Source: Bdellovibrionales bacterium RIFOXYC1_FULL_37_79
Lineage (GTDB): Bacteria > Bdellovibrionota > Bacteriovoracia > Bacteriovoracales > Bacteriovoracaceae
Length of the DNA: 64,000 bases
NCBI GenBank assembly: GCA_001770015.1
Contig: MEQB01000009.1
Coordinates: 1 to 64,000 of the forward strand
Reading direction: 5' to 3'
Both the position numbers and the translations under genes were made by a program. Below the pieces are notes generated by a model. The model did no database searches. It worked only from the letters and a program-made list of their open reading frames with translations, and was not told the DNA's origin. This document shows, one piece after another, positions 43,588-52,676 of this stretch (positions are counted from its first letter, which is position 1; each line of letters begins with the position of its first letter).

Positions 43588-43611
43588 TTCTTTTTATACA
43601 TTGATTATCAA

Positions 43612-43782
43612 TTAACCTTGTGCAATGGCCTCCATGGGGCATACTTCTGCACAAGCTCCGCAATCTGTACAAGTATCAGCATCAATAACGTATTTATCAT
43701 CACCTTCACTAATCGCATCTACCGGACACTCGGAAGCACATGCTCCACACATAGTACATTCATCAGAAATTTTATAGGCCAT
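43612..43782 (-). CDS. 2[4Fe-4S] ferredoxin
   Basis: A 56-residue ferredoxin with two classic cluster motifs: CTMCGACASECP and CTDCGACAEVCP, in the short clostridial-type fold. It carries low-potential electrons. The ATG at 43782 follows GGAGGAG at five bases. It sits head to head with the FAD/Fe-S dehydrogenase gene, a possible electron-transfer partner. The bidirectional terminator lies just beyond its stop. Confidence 0.95.
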   Translation of the reverse strand: MAYKISDECTMCGACASECPVDAISEGDDKYVIDADTCTDCGACAEVCPMEAIAQG

Positions 43783-43939
43783 AACTCCTCCAACCATTGT
43801 TAATTTTTTGACTTTTTTTCACTAATGTTATCTATCAAGCGAAGCACTTTATCAAGTTTTATTTTTATAAGTAATTTTGATTAAGACCTGTTTTCAATAT
43901 TATTTTCCAGTGTTAGGCTGTTACAGGAAGGACAAGATT

Positions 43940-46726
43940 TTGAATATATCTAAGTCACAAATTAATAAATTAAAACAAAGAATCCAAGGGGATGTTTTTG
44001 ATTCCCAATTAATTCGCACAATTTATTCAACCGACGCTTCAATGTTTAAACGCACCCCTAGGCTGGTGGCCCATCCCAAAACCACAGAGGACGTTTTTCA
44101 CCTAATAGAGTTTGCCAAAGTCAATAATTTAGTCATTGCTCCCAGGGGAGGAGGAACCGGCTTGGCCGGGGAATCTTTAACGTCTGGTATAGTAATAGAC
44201 TTTTCTAAATATTTTAACCGAATAGTTGAGTACGATGTTACTTCCCAATCAGTGGTACTTTTGCCGGGAGTTGTTCACGGCGTGCTCAATAATTATTTAG
44301 TAAAAGACCGACTCATTTTTGGCCCGGATCCGGCCACCAGCAACCGTTGCACGATCGGAGGAATGATTGCCAACAATTCCACCGGTGCCCATTCCCTCAA
44401 GTACGGCATGACCTCTAGATGGGTTAAAAACCTAAAAATAATGTTAGCTGATGGAAAAATCATCAACACCCAGACCGATAACGTACTGGCAAATGTCCAA
44501 ACATTAATTTTAAACCATATCGATATTATAAAAAAAACCTGGCCAAACACTCCCAGAAACCGTCACGGCTATCTGCTTTACAACGTCATTAAGGATAATA
44601 GTTTTGATCTGGGACAATTATTTTTGGCCTCGGAAGGAACCCTTGGGATTATTCTAGAGGCCACCTTGCAACTGGGTACCATGATTGACACCAACCTCAT
44701 CAGTATTCATTTCGAAAACCGCTTTGATGCCTTATCCGCCGCCTCATTACTTTTAGAATTTTCCCCGAGTGCCGTTGAAATAATTGATGATGTATGTTTA
44801 AAAATGGCCAGGGAAAATAAAATTTACAAAGAATTATTTCCTGAAAGTATTGCCTCCATCCTTCTAGTTGAATTGCCCGCGCTTAAGGATAACACTAACA
44901 CCCCCACGATTAATTTAATTACCACAAAATTAAATGACCATCACCTCCCGCACACTCTGAAGGAATATTTAAATCCCATCACCAGAGACCATGCTTGGAA
45001 TCTAAGGAAACAAGTCGCAGGGCTTATTAACAGAGTTCCGGGAAGTCATCAGCCACTTCCTTTCATTGAAGATGTCTGTGTCGATCCTAAAAATTTAAAA
45101 GAATACATCATGGGGGTGGAAAATATTCTTAAAAAATTCAACCTCACCTATTTAACATTTGGCCATGCAGGAGATGGTACGGTCCATCTGCGTCCCTTTT
45201 TAAATATGAAAGCCCCCCATACGCTTAAACTTTTACCCCTGATTTGTGATGAAGTTTATAACCATACTTTAAAGATAAAAGGCACCATTAGTGGTGAACA
45301 TGGCGACGGCTACCTCCGCGGCCCGTTTATCAAAAAACAATATGGTTTAGAAATGTTTGAGCTTTTTAAGAATATTAAAAAAATGCTCGATCCGGATAAT
45401 CGTTTAAACCCGGATAAAAAAACGGGAGCACCTCAAGTTGAAACTTGGAGTGAATTTTTAAAATTTATTGAATATAAAATTAATCCAAATTTCTGTCTTG
45501 ATTTAAATTGGAACAATGACCTTTTTACTCAAGAAATTGACAAGTGTAACGGATGCGGAGCATGCCGGTCTAATCTGGATGATGTGGATATGTGTCCGGT
45601 ATTTAAATCGACGGGGTATGAATTTCATACTCCCAGGGCCAAAGTCAATACCGCCAAGGCGTTTATGCAGGGAACTTTAACCAAGCTTGATTATAATGAA
45701 CTCAAACAAATTTATAATTACTGCTTAGGTTGCGGCAGATGTGAAGAAAATTGTCCAAGTAACGTATCCACTTTAAAAATTATTTATGAAATGAAGGCCC
45801 TCATCAATAAAAAGACTCCTCTAAAGCTTCCTCAGCTTTTCATTGATAATCTGGCAACGCTGATTTTAAAACTTGGTCTTTTTCCCAAGCTTGCTAACAC
45901 CTTAAATAATTTATCTCTTACCAAAATGTTCCAATCCACCTTTTTAAATCTTGATACCACCAGATCATTCCCAGCTATAAATAGCAAAATACGGCCACGC
46001 TTCAATCAGGCCAAGCTGGTTTATTTTAGTGATATTTATAGTGGCACCATCAATACCAAAATCACCGACAACTTGATTGATATTTTCAAATACAACAATA
46101 TTGAAATTTTTATTCCACAGGCACTTAATTCCGGTGTGATTGAATACACTTATGCCAAAACCAAGAAAGTTTCGAGTATCATACATTCTAATTTAAAAAT
46201 TCTATTACCGCTTATATCCAAGGGTGCGAAGATCATTGTCACTGAACCCTCTGCTTTTCTCATGCTTACCAATGAATATCAGCATCTTTTAAACAAGCAA
46301 GATAGCAAGCTTTTAACAGACATCTGCATTTTCTATGCTGATTTTCTACTGAAGCTTTATCAGGAAGGCCAGCTACGCCCCTTTAATACCACCCTTGACT
46401 TTGAAGTGGCCTTTCATCTTTCCTGCCATCAAAAAAAACTTCCCAATCCATATTCATCATGCCAGTTACTAAATAACATCAGTGGCCTGAAAGTTCATAA
46501 ACTGGCAAGCGGTTGCTGCGGACTTTCTGGTACTTTTGGACTGACCAAAGATCATTCCTTAATTTCCAATTCCATTGCCCAAAAAAAACTAAATGAATTA
46601 TCTGACCTGTCATTTGATTTTGGCATTTCTGATTGTGGCAGCTGCTTGATGCAACTAAATCACCTGCGGCCTGATAAAAATCATTTTCATCCCATTGAGC
46701 TTATTGCCAAAACATATGGACTTTAA
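43940..46726 (+). CDS. FAD-linked dehydrogenase with Fe-S and CCG domains (GlcD/GlcF-like fusion)
   Basis: About 928 residues, with three parts. An FAD-binding PCMH domain (VIAPRGGGTGLAGESLTSG) and the FAD-oxidase C-terminal domain (with GHAGDGTVHLRP and SGEHGDG) resemble D-lactate/glycolate/2-hydroxyglutarate dehydrogenases. Two 4Fe-4S motifs follow (CNGCGACRSN...CP and CLGCGRCEENCP), then CCG-type cysteine motifs (LSCHQKK, SGCCGLSG, SDCGSC). The layout matches YdiJ-type GlcD-GlcF fusions. TTG at 43940 is preferred as the start because AAGGA lies seven bases before it; there is no suitable ATG. The substrate is not settled. It is divergent from a ferredoxin. Confidence 0.9.
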   Translation: MNISKSQINKLKQRIQGDVFDSQLIRTIYSTDASMFKRTPRLVAHPKTTEDVFHLIEFAKVNNLVIAPRGGGTGLAGESLTSGIVIDFSKYFNRIVEYDVTSQSVVLLPGVVHGVLNNYLVKDRLIFGPDPATSNRCTIGGMIANNSTGAHSLKYGMTSRWVKNLKIMLADGKIINTQTDNVLANVQTLILNHIDIIKKTWPNTPRNRHGYLLYNVIKDNSFDLGQLFLASEGTLGIILEATLQLGTMIDTNLISIHFENRFDALSAASLLLEFSPSAVEIIDDVCLKMARENKIYKELFPESIASILLVELPALKDNTNTPTINLITTKLNDHHLPHTLKEYLNPITRDHAWNLRKQVAGLINRVPGSHQPLPFIEDVCVDPKNLKEYIMGVENILKKFNLTYLTFGHAGDGTVHLRPFLNMKAPHTLKLLPLICDEVYNHTLKIKGTISGEHGDGYLRGPFIKKQYGLEMFELFKNIKKMLDPDNRLNPDKKTGAPQVETWSEFLKFIEYKINPNFCLDLNWNNDLFTQEIDKCNGCGACRSNLDDVDMCPVFKSTGYEFHTPRAKVNTAKAFMQGTLTKLDYNELKQIYNYCLGCGRCEENCPSNVSTLKIIYEMKALINKKTPLKLPQLFIDNLATLILKLGLFPKLANTLNNLSLTKMFQSTFLNLDTTRSFPAINSKIRPRFNQAKLVYFSDIYSGTINTKITDNLIDIFKYNNIEIFIPQALNSGVIEYTYAKTKKVSSIIHSNLKILLPLISKGAKIIVTEPSAFLMLTNEYQHLLNKQDSKLLTDICIFYADFLLKLYQEGQLRPFNTTLDFEVAFHLSCHQKKLPNPYSSCQLLNNISGLKVHKLASGCCGLSGTFGLTKDHSLISNSIAQKKLNELSDLSFDFGISDCGSCLMQLNHLRPDKNHFHPIELIAKTYGL

Positions 46727-46741
46727 TTGACGATTTTGTAA

Positions 46742-47479
46742 CTAGGAATAATTACGATCCTCAAAACAAATTTTCCGATCTTGCCACTTTTTCGATGCCC
46801 TCCTCAAGGAAGGATCTTTATAGGAGTGCCTCCGGCGATAAACGGTTTTTAAATTGGGATCATCCGCACATTTTTTCTGAAAGTTGACCAGTTTTTGTAA
46901 ACATGACAAGAGCATTTCCTTTTTATCACCTAAGTTTTCCAGGCCTTGTCTTTCCAGGTTCAAAAGCACTTGATAAATGGATTCAATGGTTGATAAACAA
47001 AACTTGGCCGGTTGATGGCGGATAGAAAATTTTGACTCTGTCACCGAATCAAAACTTAAACGGGGTAATCCATGAAGAGTTTTACTATCCCTCATCATGG
47101 ATTTGGCACAAGGCCAAGTTCCATCTAAAATAAAAATAAGTGGTTTTTTATTTTGAAAATAATCTTTGGCCAGGGATTGTCGGGAAATATTAATGGCATT
47201 TTCTCCTGGATAAAGCACCATGGGAAAATATTCTTTTGCATGAATCAGCTTTTGTACCTGGGGATCATTATCGAAGGTCGCTCCCACTATAATTTGGCAA
47301 TTATTTAAAACCAGATTGGCCATTCTGCCGGTGCCTATATGGGAATATTTGGCCTCCTTGGGATGCATTAAAATACGAAACTCAAACTGCGTGGCAAAAG
47401 AAACGATCTCTTCACAAAAACATGCCTTCGTTGGACGAAGGCATTTATTACACATTGAACGATAATAATCACCACTCAT
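46742..47479 (-). CDS. DTW-domain tRNA-uridine aminocarboxypropyltransferase (TapT-like)
   Basis: A 245-residue DTW-family protein. Cysteines CNKCLRPTKACFCEE form the N-terminal zinc-binding motif, and LDGTWPCAKSMMRDSKTL is the hallmark DTW region (here DGTW). Characterised members add the acp group of SAM to uridine 47 of tRNA. The ATG follows the stop of the upstream lipoprotein gene with no gap, so translation is probably coupled. It is convergent with the FAD dehydrogenase. Confidence 0.88.
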   Translation of the reverse strand: MSGDYYRSMCNKCLRPTKACFCEEIVSFATQFEFRILMHPKEAKYSHIGTGRMANLVLNNCQIIVGATFDNDPQVQKLIHAKEYFPMVLYPGENAINISRQSLAKDYFQNKKPLIFILDGTWPCAKSMMRDSKTLHGLPRLSFDSVTESKFSIRHQPAKFCLSTIESIYQVLLNLERQGLENLGDKKEMLLSCLQKLVNFQKKCADDPNLKTVYRRRHSYKDPSLRRASKKWQDRKICFEDRNYS

Positions 47480-47785
47480 TTATTCTTCTTGATTGCATCT
47501 ATACCCCATGGCATGAATTACCACAATCTTTCCATTTTGAATAGTTTCTGTAATAACTACTGTATCCACTTCCATATCAGCGGCGGCATTTTGCAAATCT
47601 ATTTTGGCCAGCTCTTCACTACCTGTTTCATCCTTGCCAAATACTTTTCCGACAATATCACAGCTTGATACGTTCGATTTATGGACAATTTGCACCTCTT
47701 TACCTTTTTTAGTCATAGTAATTGGACCAGAGGCACATGATCCACACAAAACCAGTAAACACACCACCGAAAGTATTTTTTTCAT
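47480..47785 (-). CDS. DUF4156-like lipoprotein
   Basis: A 101-residue lipoprotein with signal MKKILSVVCLLVLCGSC (lipobox CGSC) after AAGGAG. The mature part is compact with one beta-rich region (CDIVGKVFGKD and ADMEVDTVVITE) and a C-terminal CN, resembling the small Rcs-/DUF4156-type outer-membrane lipoproteins; that link is tentative. It is coupled to the DTW gene, whose ATG begins right after this stop. Confidence 0.65.
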   Translation of the reverse strand: MKKILSVVCLLVLCGSCASGPITMTKKGKEVQIVHKSNVSSCDIVGKVFGKDETGSEELAKIDLQNAAADMEVDTVVITETIQNGKIVVIHAMGYRCNQEE

Positions 47786-47855
47786 ACCGACTCCTTTCAT
47801 TATTTAAAATGACGTTTTGATTATTGTAAAAACATTTATTTAAATTGTATATAAA

Positions 47856-48680
47856 TCATGCGGCCTTGGAGTCGATCATTTTAAGCCAACTGGCCTTGGG
47901 GGTATAAACTCTTTTTAACCATTTTCCAAGCCCATCCAGACCTGGAAAGAGAACTCTTTCAGTAATATTTGCCTGATCTAATTTGTCACGTATTTCCCAT
48001 TTGGCATGTGACTTGATAATAATCTTCTTCCATAAGTTCGGATGATGGGTAAGCCATTGATCCACGGTTATGGTTTGATCACTCATGAGAGAGAATAAGG
48101 CAAACTGGTTGGTGATCCTTTGGTCGATGGAAGCGGGTTCCATAAAAACCAAAAAATTACTATCTGAAATATTCATAAAATCTTCCAATGAATCAACCGT
48201 CTTGGAAAGCATTTTCGCCGTGAAAACGTTGGCCCCTTCATCTTTCAAAATTTTTTTCAATTTTTTCGGTAAAAAATTACGTAATTCATAATAATCAACC
48301 GCCCAAATGGCGGAATCCTCGTTAAACTTATAAAGATTGGCCGTAGCAAAATGGGCCGCAATAAGCGGAGAATACGTCCAATCCAGCATTCGAGTAGGCA
48401 GTCCGTGATGTTGGGCCAGCGAGAGCCAGTTCCAAATGGAATCAAACTCCACCAGACTACCATGGGCATATTTACAAAAATTACGAATCACATGTTTTTC
48501 CAACGCCGGATAGTTACCTCCCAGGCGCATAAGTGAAGTCTGCAAGTCATAACTGGCATCATTTAAGCCCCGAAACACAAAACTTGATCGATATCGTTCC
48601 AACCCCTCATTCCAGGAGTTTTTATACAGTTCATTTAATAATTCATCCCAGTTATTAATAATTATTAGGTTGTTACTCAT
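47856..48680 (-). CDS. FRG domain protein
   Basis: A 274-residue stand-alone FRG-domain protein. The hallmark motifs are in order: FVFRGLNDASYDLQTSLMR, then WNWLSLAQHHGLPTRMLDWT and SPLIAAHFAT. The FRG fold is thought to be related to ADP-ribosyltransferases and appears in some anti-phage proteins, but its biochemical role is open. The start is ambiguous between GTG at 48683 and ATG at 48680 (GAGGG upstream). No partner nuclease or toxin gene adjoins it. Confidence 0.85.
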   Translation of the reverse strand: MSNNLIIINNWDELLNELYKNSWNEGLERYRSSFVFRGLNDASYDLQTSLMRLGGNYPALEKHVIRNFCKYAHGSLVEFDSIWNWLSLAQHHGLPTRMLDWTYSPLIAAHFATANLYKFNEDSAIWAVDYYELRNFLPKKLKKILKDEGANVFTAKMLSKTVDSLEDFMNISDSNFLVFMEPASIDQRITNQFALFSLMSDQTITVDQWLTHHPNLWKKIIIKSHAKWEIRDKLDQANITERVLFPGLDGLGKWLKRVYTPKASWLKMIDSKAA

Positions 48681-48802
48681 CACTTAGGCCCTCTGATAAA
48701 CAAAAGCTTCCAGATGTTTATCGGTTATCAAAGAACATCATCATAGATTTCTTATAAATCATGCATAAAACCGGAAATTTTTTCTTATAAACAGATCATC
48801 AT

Positions 48803-49672
48803 TTAAAGCGCATCATTAATGATTTTAGAAAGTCTGATGCCAGCAAAGACCAGTCGATTATTCAAGATTTTGACAAAATCGTAATGATATTTATATTCCT
48901 TGTATTTACCTTGATACTTGGCATTTTTAACCAGCTCATAAAATGAATCCCTCATATCCACAGATTCATATGCCCAATCAAGCACGTCGCCTTTAGTGAT
49001 TTCAGCGATCATCATCTCCTCTTTTTTGTAGATAAATTGCACATACTCGGTATAGGAAAGTTTGGACATTTCTATCATTTCACTATCCCAAATGGCATGT
49101 AAATTGGTTTTTTGTTGATGCCATAAAACACTAGTTTCATTTCCTCCTCTATCATGTGCATAACCACAATGCAGTGGCTGGTGTAAATCGCCTATAAAAT
49201 GAACCAAAAAAAACAGGGCTTCCGCTCTTTGATTTTTAGTTTTCCTTTTATCATTTAAAATATTTCTAAACGTATCGATGGCCCAAATTAAATCACCTTT
49301 TAATTTTTGATAATCAGGTTTTATTTTGCTTTGTATTTCAGCATAACTTAAAGCAGGGTATTGCTTAAAATATTTTTCATAGGTTTCATCTGATTTTAAT
49401 TTTTGATAGTTTTTCGTCAGTAAATTTATATAATGCCAGTTTTGCTGAGGAGAAGCTAATAGCTCATCTGATTTAATTTCATCCGGCCAGTTGCTAATTT
49501 CCTCCAATAACTTATTGCCGATTAAATCTTTCAGTTTAATTTTACTAGAGGGGTCCAGGTGAAGTGCGGCAATTTTGGCAATTATTCGATGTCCATTTTT
49601 ATCAAATGCCAATGCATAATCATCGGCGAGGCCAAACATCATCACCATAAGCATTAACCAAAGTTTAAACAT
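48803..49672 (-). CDS. S1/P1-type secreted nuclease
   Basis: A 289-residue zinc nuclease of the S1/P1 family. A signal peptide ends at ALA, leaving a mature N-terminus FDKNGHRIIAKIA; the usual first residue is Trp, whose main chain binds zinc, and Phe is seen here instead. Metal ligands visible are HYINLL, HFIGDLHQPLHCGYAHDRGGNE and WHQQKTNLHAIWD. It probably degrades single-stranded nucleic acid in the periplasm or prey. It overlaps the upstream HAD gene by 19 bases. Confidence 0.88.
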   Translation of the reverse strand: MFKLWLMLMVMMFGLADDYALAFDKNGHRIIAKIAALHLDPSSKIKLKDLIGNKLLEEISNWPDEIKSDELLASPQQNWHYINLLTKNYQKLKSDETYEKYFKQYPALSYAEIQSKIKPDYQKLKGDLIWAIDTFRNILNDKRKTKNQRAEALFFLVHFIGDLHQPLHCGYAHDRGGNETSVLWHQQKTNLHAIWDSEMIEMSKLSYTEYVQFIYKKEEMMIAEITKGDVLDWAYESVDMRDSFYELVKNAKYQGKYKEYKYHYDFVKILNNRLVFAGIRLSKIINDAL

Positions 49673-50325
49673 AAGTCATCCTTGAAATCATTTATGAATT
49701 GAAGCTTTTTAAATTTTATATTTTCTTTTACCTTGGCGTTGGTGGCCAGCCCGATCACTTCTGCCCCGGTTTGCATGGCAGCACTCAGTCCAAAATAGGA
49801 ATCCTCAAAGATGATAATATCTTCCGTTTTAACGTGTAACTGTCTCATCGTGTAAAAATATGGAGAGGGATTTGGTTTTGAGAAAAAAGTATCGGTCGCC
49901 GTACAAATAGTAGCAAAACAATGCTCAAATCCAATTTTTTTTAATACTATCGAAGTCTGAAACAAATCACTGGCCGTCACCAGACCCAGTTTCATTTTTT
50001 GATTTGCTAGTTTGAAAATAAAATCGGTCACTCCTTTAGTTAGTAATCCGTTAAGGCTAACCATGGTTGACTCGTTCAAAATAGCGGAAAAAAATTTATT
50101 TTTAATATTTCTAAAATCGATGAAGTTAATGGTTGCCTGTTTATCCAGTACCACTGCTTTCCACACATCATAGTCTGAAGCACCCAGGAAATCATCGGCA
50201 AATTTTTTTTCATCCGGCCCAATTTTAAAATGTCTGAACGTTTCAAAAAAAGCCTGTGCGTGAATAGGTTCTGTGTTAATAATCGTTCCGTCCAGATCAA
50301 ACAGGACTGCTTTTAATTTACTCAT
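49654..50325 (-). CDS. HAD-IA phosphatase (beta-phosphoglucomutase-like)
   Basis: A 223-residue HAD hydrolase with complete motifs: I FDLDGTIINTEP, II LVTASD, III FSKPNPSPYF with the conserved Lys, and IV IIFEDSYFGLSAA. The pattern is closest to beta-phosphoglucomutase/phosphoglycolate-type phosphatases. Its substrate cannot be predicted. It overlaps the nuclease gene, giving a two-gene unit, and begins 16 bases after the CheY-CheX gene stop. Confidence 0.85.
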   Translation of the reverse strand: MSKLKAVLFDLDGTIINTEPIHAQAFFETFRHFKIGPDEKKFADDFLGASDYDVWKAVVLDKQATINFIDFRNIKNKFFSAILNESTMVSLNGLLTKGVTDFIFKLANQKMKLGLVTASDLFQTSIVLKKIGFEHCFATICTATDTFFSKPNPSPYFYTMRQLHVKTEDIIIFEDSYFGLSAAMQTGAEVIGLATNAKVKENIKFKKLQFINDFKDDLCLNFG

Positions 50326-50341
50326 AATTTTTCTTTAATAT

Positions 50342-51304
50342 TTAACCAGCATTAACCGCATTATCCCAAGGGGCCACTTTTTCGGCTCCCATACTTAAAA
50401 TTAAATGAAAAGTACCAATGGATGATTCAAAGGGGCATACCACAATGGATTTTTCCTGACTGCCAATAATCAATTGTTTCCCTTTGATGGTAGTCGGAAT
50501 CATATTGGAAAAACTCCATCCCAAATCGTCATTACATACTTTTTTAATCGAACCGAGTGCAATGCTTAACCATTCCCCCGCCAGATCATCCCCCGCTTCA
50601 TTAATATGTTCAAATTGCTTACCAAACATTCTGGAAGCGTAGGCCAGATATACCTTTTCATCAAAATAAATAATAATGGAAAATTCTTTCTGATCAGAAA
50701 TGAGGTATGACACTGAAGAAATCTGAGCATCGCTTTGCACCCCCCATGCTTTTCCAGGCGCCACCCGTTGAGTCATCCCGACTTTTAAGGTGACTCCGCA
50801 CTGATCAGAAAGCACATCCTCAACTCCCTCTAAAATAGTATCCAAGAAGGCCTCATCCCCTACCTTTTTCATTTCATGTTTTTCTTTATGCTTATTTACG
50901 AGCATGCCTTCGGTGATATGAGTAGCTCCTGCACCAATTTTTTCCAATTCGTAAGCTAAATCTTCGTCATTAAATGGCTTAACCAGATAAGCCGTGGCCT
51001 TGGCCTCTTCCGCTTGTCTTTTGGTTTTTTCCTCCATTTCCGCAGTGATAAGAATAAATGGTATATCCCGATGAGAGGCACTATTTCTTACAGTTTTCAA
51101 ACAATCAATACCATTCATGATAGGCATATTGACATCGGATAAAACCAGATGAATTTTACCTGTATTAATTTTCCCCCAGGCCTCTTCACCGTTTTCCGCC
51201 TCATCAAAATTTTGAAACCCTAATACTTTGAGTTTTCTGATAATGTATTTACGCATGGCCTTTACATCATCAACCACTAGAATATTAATTTCTCGAGATA
51301 GCAT
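50342..51304 (-). CDS. CheY-type receiver fused to CheX-like domain
   Basis: A 320-residue response regulator. Residues 6-125 are a complete receiver: DD acid pair (VVDDVK), phosphoacceptor Asp (LSDVNMP), Thr in LITAEM and Lys in LVKPF. Residues about 150-318 resemble CheX/CheC phosphatases. The active-site pattern of that family is DxxxExxNx22P; here it reads DLAGEWLS then P after 22 residues, so the conserved Asn is Ser. CheX activity on CheY-P is therefore doubtful. The ATG at 51304 follows AGGAG at seven bases. Role inferred: chemotaxis or phosphotransfer signalling. Confidence 0.8.
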   Translation of the reverse strand: MLSREINILVVDDVKAMRKYIIRKLKVLGFQNFDEAENGEEAWGKINTGKIHLVLSDVNMPIMNGIDCLKTVRNSASHRDIPFILITAEMEEKTKRQAEEAKATAYLVKPFNDEDLAYELEKIGAGATHITEGMLVNKHKEKHEMKKVGDEAFLDTILEGVEDVLSDQCGVTLKVGMTQRVAPGKAWGVQSDAQISSVSYLISDQKEFSIIIYFDEKVYLAYASRMFGKQFEHINEAGDDLAGEWLSIALGSIKKVCNDDLGWSFSNMIPTTIKGKQLIIGSQEKSIVVCPFESSIGTFHLILSMGAEKVAPWDNAVNAG

Positions 51305-51435
51305 CCCCACTCTCCTAATATAAACCTACTGTAATAATTTTATACTACAACTTTATGAAAATATAGACTTTTTAAAAATGGAGAAATTGATTCCCGATAT
51401 GGATAATCCACTATCTGTTTTAAGAAAGGTTTTAA

Positions 51436-52092
51436 TTAAGCCTTCACTTTTAAAATATCGGTAAAATCATCAAGTATTAGGACATCTTTGGAGGCGAAAT
51501 ACTCCTCCCACTTAGAAAATTCGGTAAGCTTTTTCATAAAAACAAAATCAACATTGAAAAAATTGGCCACCTCGAAATCAAAACGGCTATCGCCAAAATA
51601 AATGGCTTTATTTACATCAATATTCAAACCTTCAAAAATCTGATATTTATCCGGCGGACTACCATAAATTCCATCAAATAATTGATCCATTTTCTTGAAT
51701 TTGAACACATCGATTAGGTCATCTTGTGCCCCCCCAGAGACAATATACTTTTTACCTTTTATGATCTTGAGCAAGTCAAAAAAACCTTCATTAACCTTGG
51801 CGGTTTTAAGTTTTTGAATTGTCAGTACCGCATACTGTCTGGAAGCTTCCTGCGCTAATTCCTTGAAATTTACACTCCCTAAATATTTCTGAAAGAAAAG
51901 TTCAAACTTAACAAACCGTGAAATCCCCCCATTTTCTCTATGAAATTGGGCAAAATCCAAAGCTTTTTGGTCATCAAAATTTTTTAGAATTTCGTAATAG
52001 GCGTCGGTTTTGAATTGGTTAGAATCCAAAACAACGCCATCACAATCGAAAATAAAGATGTCTTTTTTATAGATCTCTTTTAAGCTTAGCAT
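51436..52092 (-). CDS. HAD-family hydrolase
   Basis: A 218-residue HAD protein. Motif I is FIFDCDGVVLDSN with both Asp residues, motif II IVSGGAQD, motif III has GSPPDKYQIF and motif IV YFGDSRFDFEVA. It has the full catalytic set of HAD-IA phosphatases; the substrate is unknown. A short C7 tract lies in codons for the SGGA segment. A weak TGGA is the only ribosome-site candidate. Its start is 48 bases from the stop of the next minus-strand gene on its right. Confidence 0.82.
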   Translation of the reverse strand: MLSLKEIYKKDIFIFDCDGVVLDSNQFKTDAYYEILKNFDDQKALDFAQFHRENGGISRFVKFELFFQKYLGSVNFKELAQEASRQYAVLTIQKLKTAKVNEGFFDLLKIIKGKKYIVSGGAQDDLIDVFKFKKMDQLFDGIYGSPPDKYQIFEGLNIDVNKAIYFGDSRFDFEVANFFNVDFVFMKKLTEFSKWEEYFASKDVLILDDFTDILKVKA

Positions 52093-52139
52093 TGAGTTCC
52101 AGAAATTTTAAAGATTACCGGAAATATTCATTACCCTTA

Positions 52140-52568
52140 CTAGTCAATATGAATAACCACTTGAGCATGATAGGAAGAACCACGGGCAACCAAATCCGAC
52201 TGGATTTCAACACCTTCTACCGGTGCCCAAATTCCAAAAAATCCTTTCTTAGCAAGCAAAATCAGCTCGGATTCGCCATCCCTTTGGAGGAAAAGTTCTT
52301 TGCCTTGTTTAATAAGTGTCCCTTCCACTGGATAAAAGACGGCATCATAATTATAGAAGCCTTGCCCAATACCATCCACATGCACTGTTACTCCATATTG
52401 GCCACCCATGGCAGTTTTCCCGAAAGCTGAGATAATGAGCGGATTATAGGCTGAAGAAGTCGGAATACGGGTATTGCTGACTCTAGTTTGCATTTCAATT
52501 GTGTAAGCAAAGACGTTGAAAGAAGAAACTAGAAACATTAAAGCTAAAAATAAAATCTTATTCATCAT
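52140..52568 (-). CDS. Secreted hypothetical protein
   Basis: A 142-residue protein with a signal peptide (MNKILFLALMFLVSSFNVFA) and a beta-rich mature domain of alternating strands (YGVTVHVDGIGQGFYNY, LFLQRDGESELILLAKK, HAQVVIHID). AGGGGA precedes the ATG by five bases. There are no cysteines or known catalytic motifs. Small periplasmic beta-sandwich of unknown role. It is divergent from the hemolysin III gene. Confidence 0.65.
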   Translation of the reverse strand: MMNKILFLALMFLVSSFNVFAYTIEMQTRVSNTRIPTSSAYNPLIISAFGKTAMGGQYGVTVHVDGIGQGFYNYDAVFYPVEGTLIKQGKELFLQRDGESELILLAKKGFFGIWAPVEGVEIQSDLVARGSSYHAQVVIHID

Positions 52569-52676
52569 AATTGTCCCCTTGTTTTTTTATTGGCTATTTT
52601 ACTAATAAATTGCCAGAATGGATCATTTTGTGGTCATCATACAATTAAGTGAATAAAATGCAAAGGAGTATTCACG

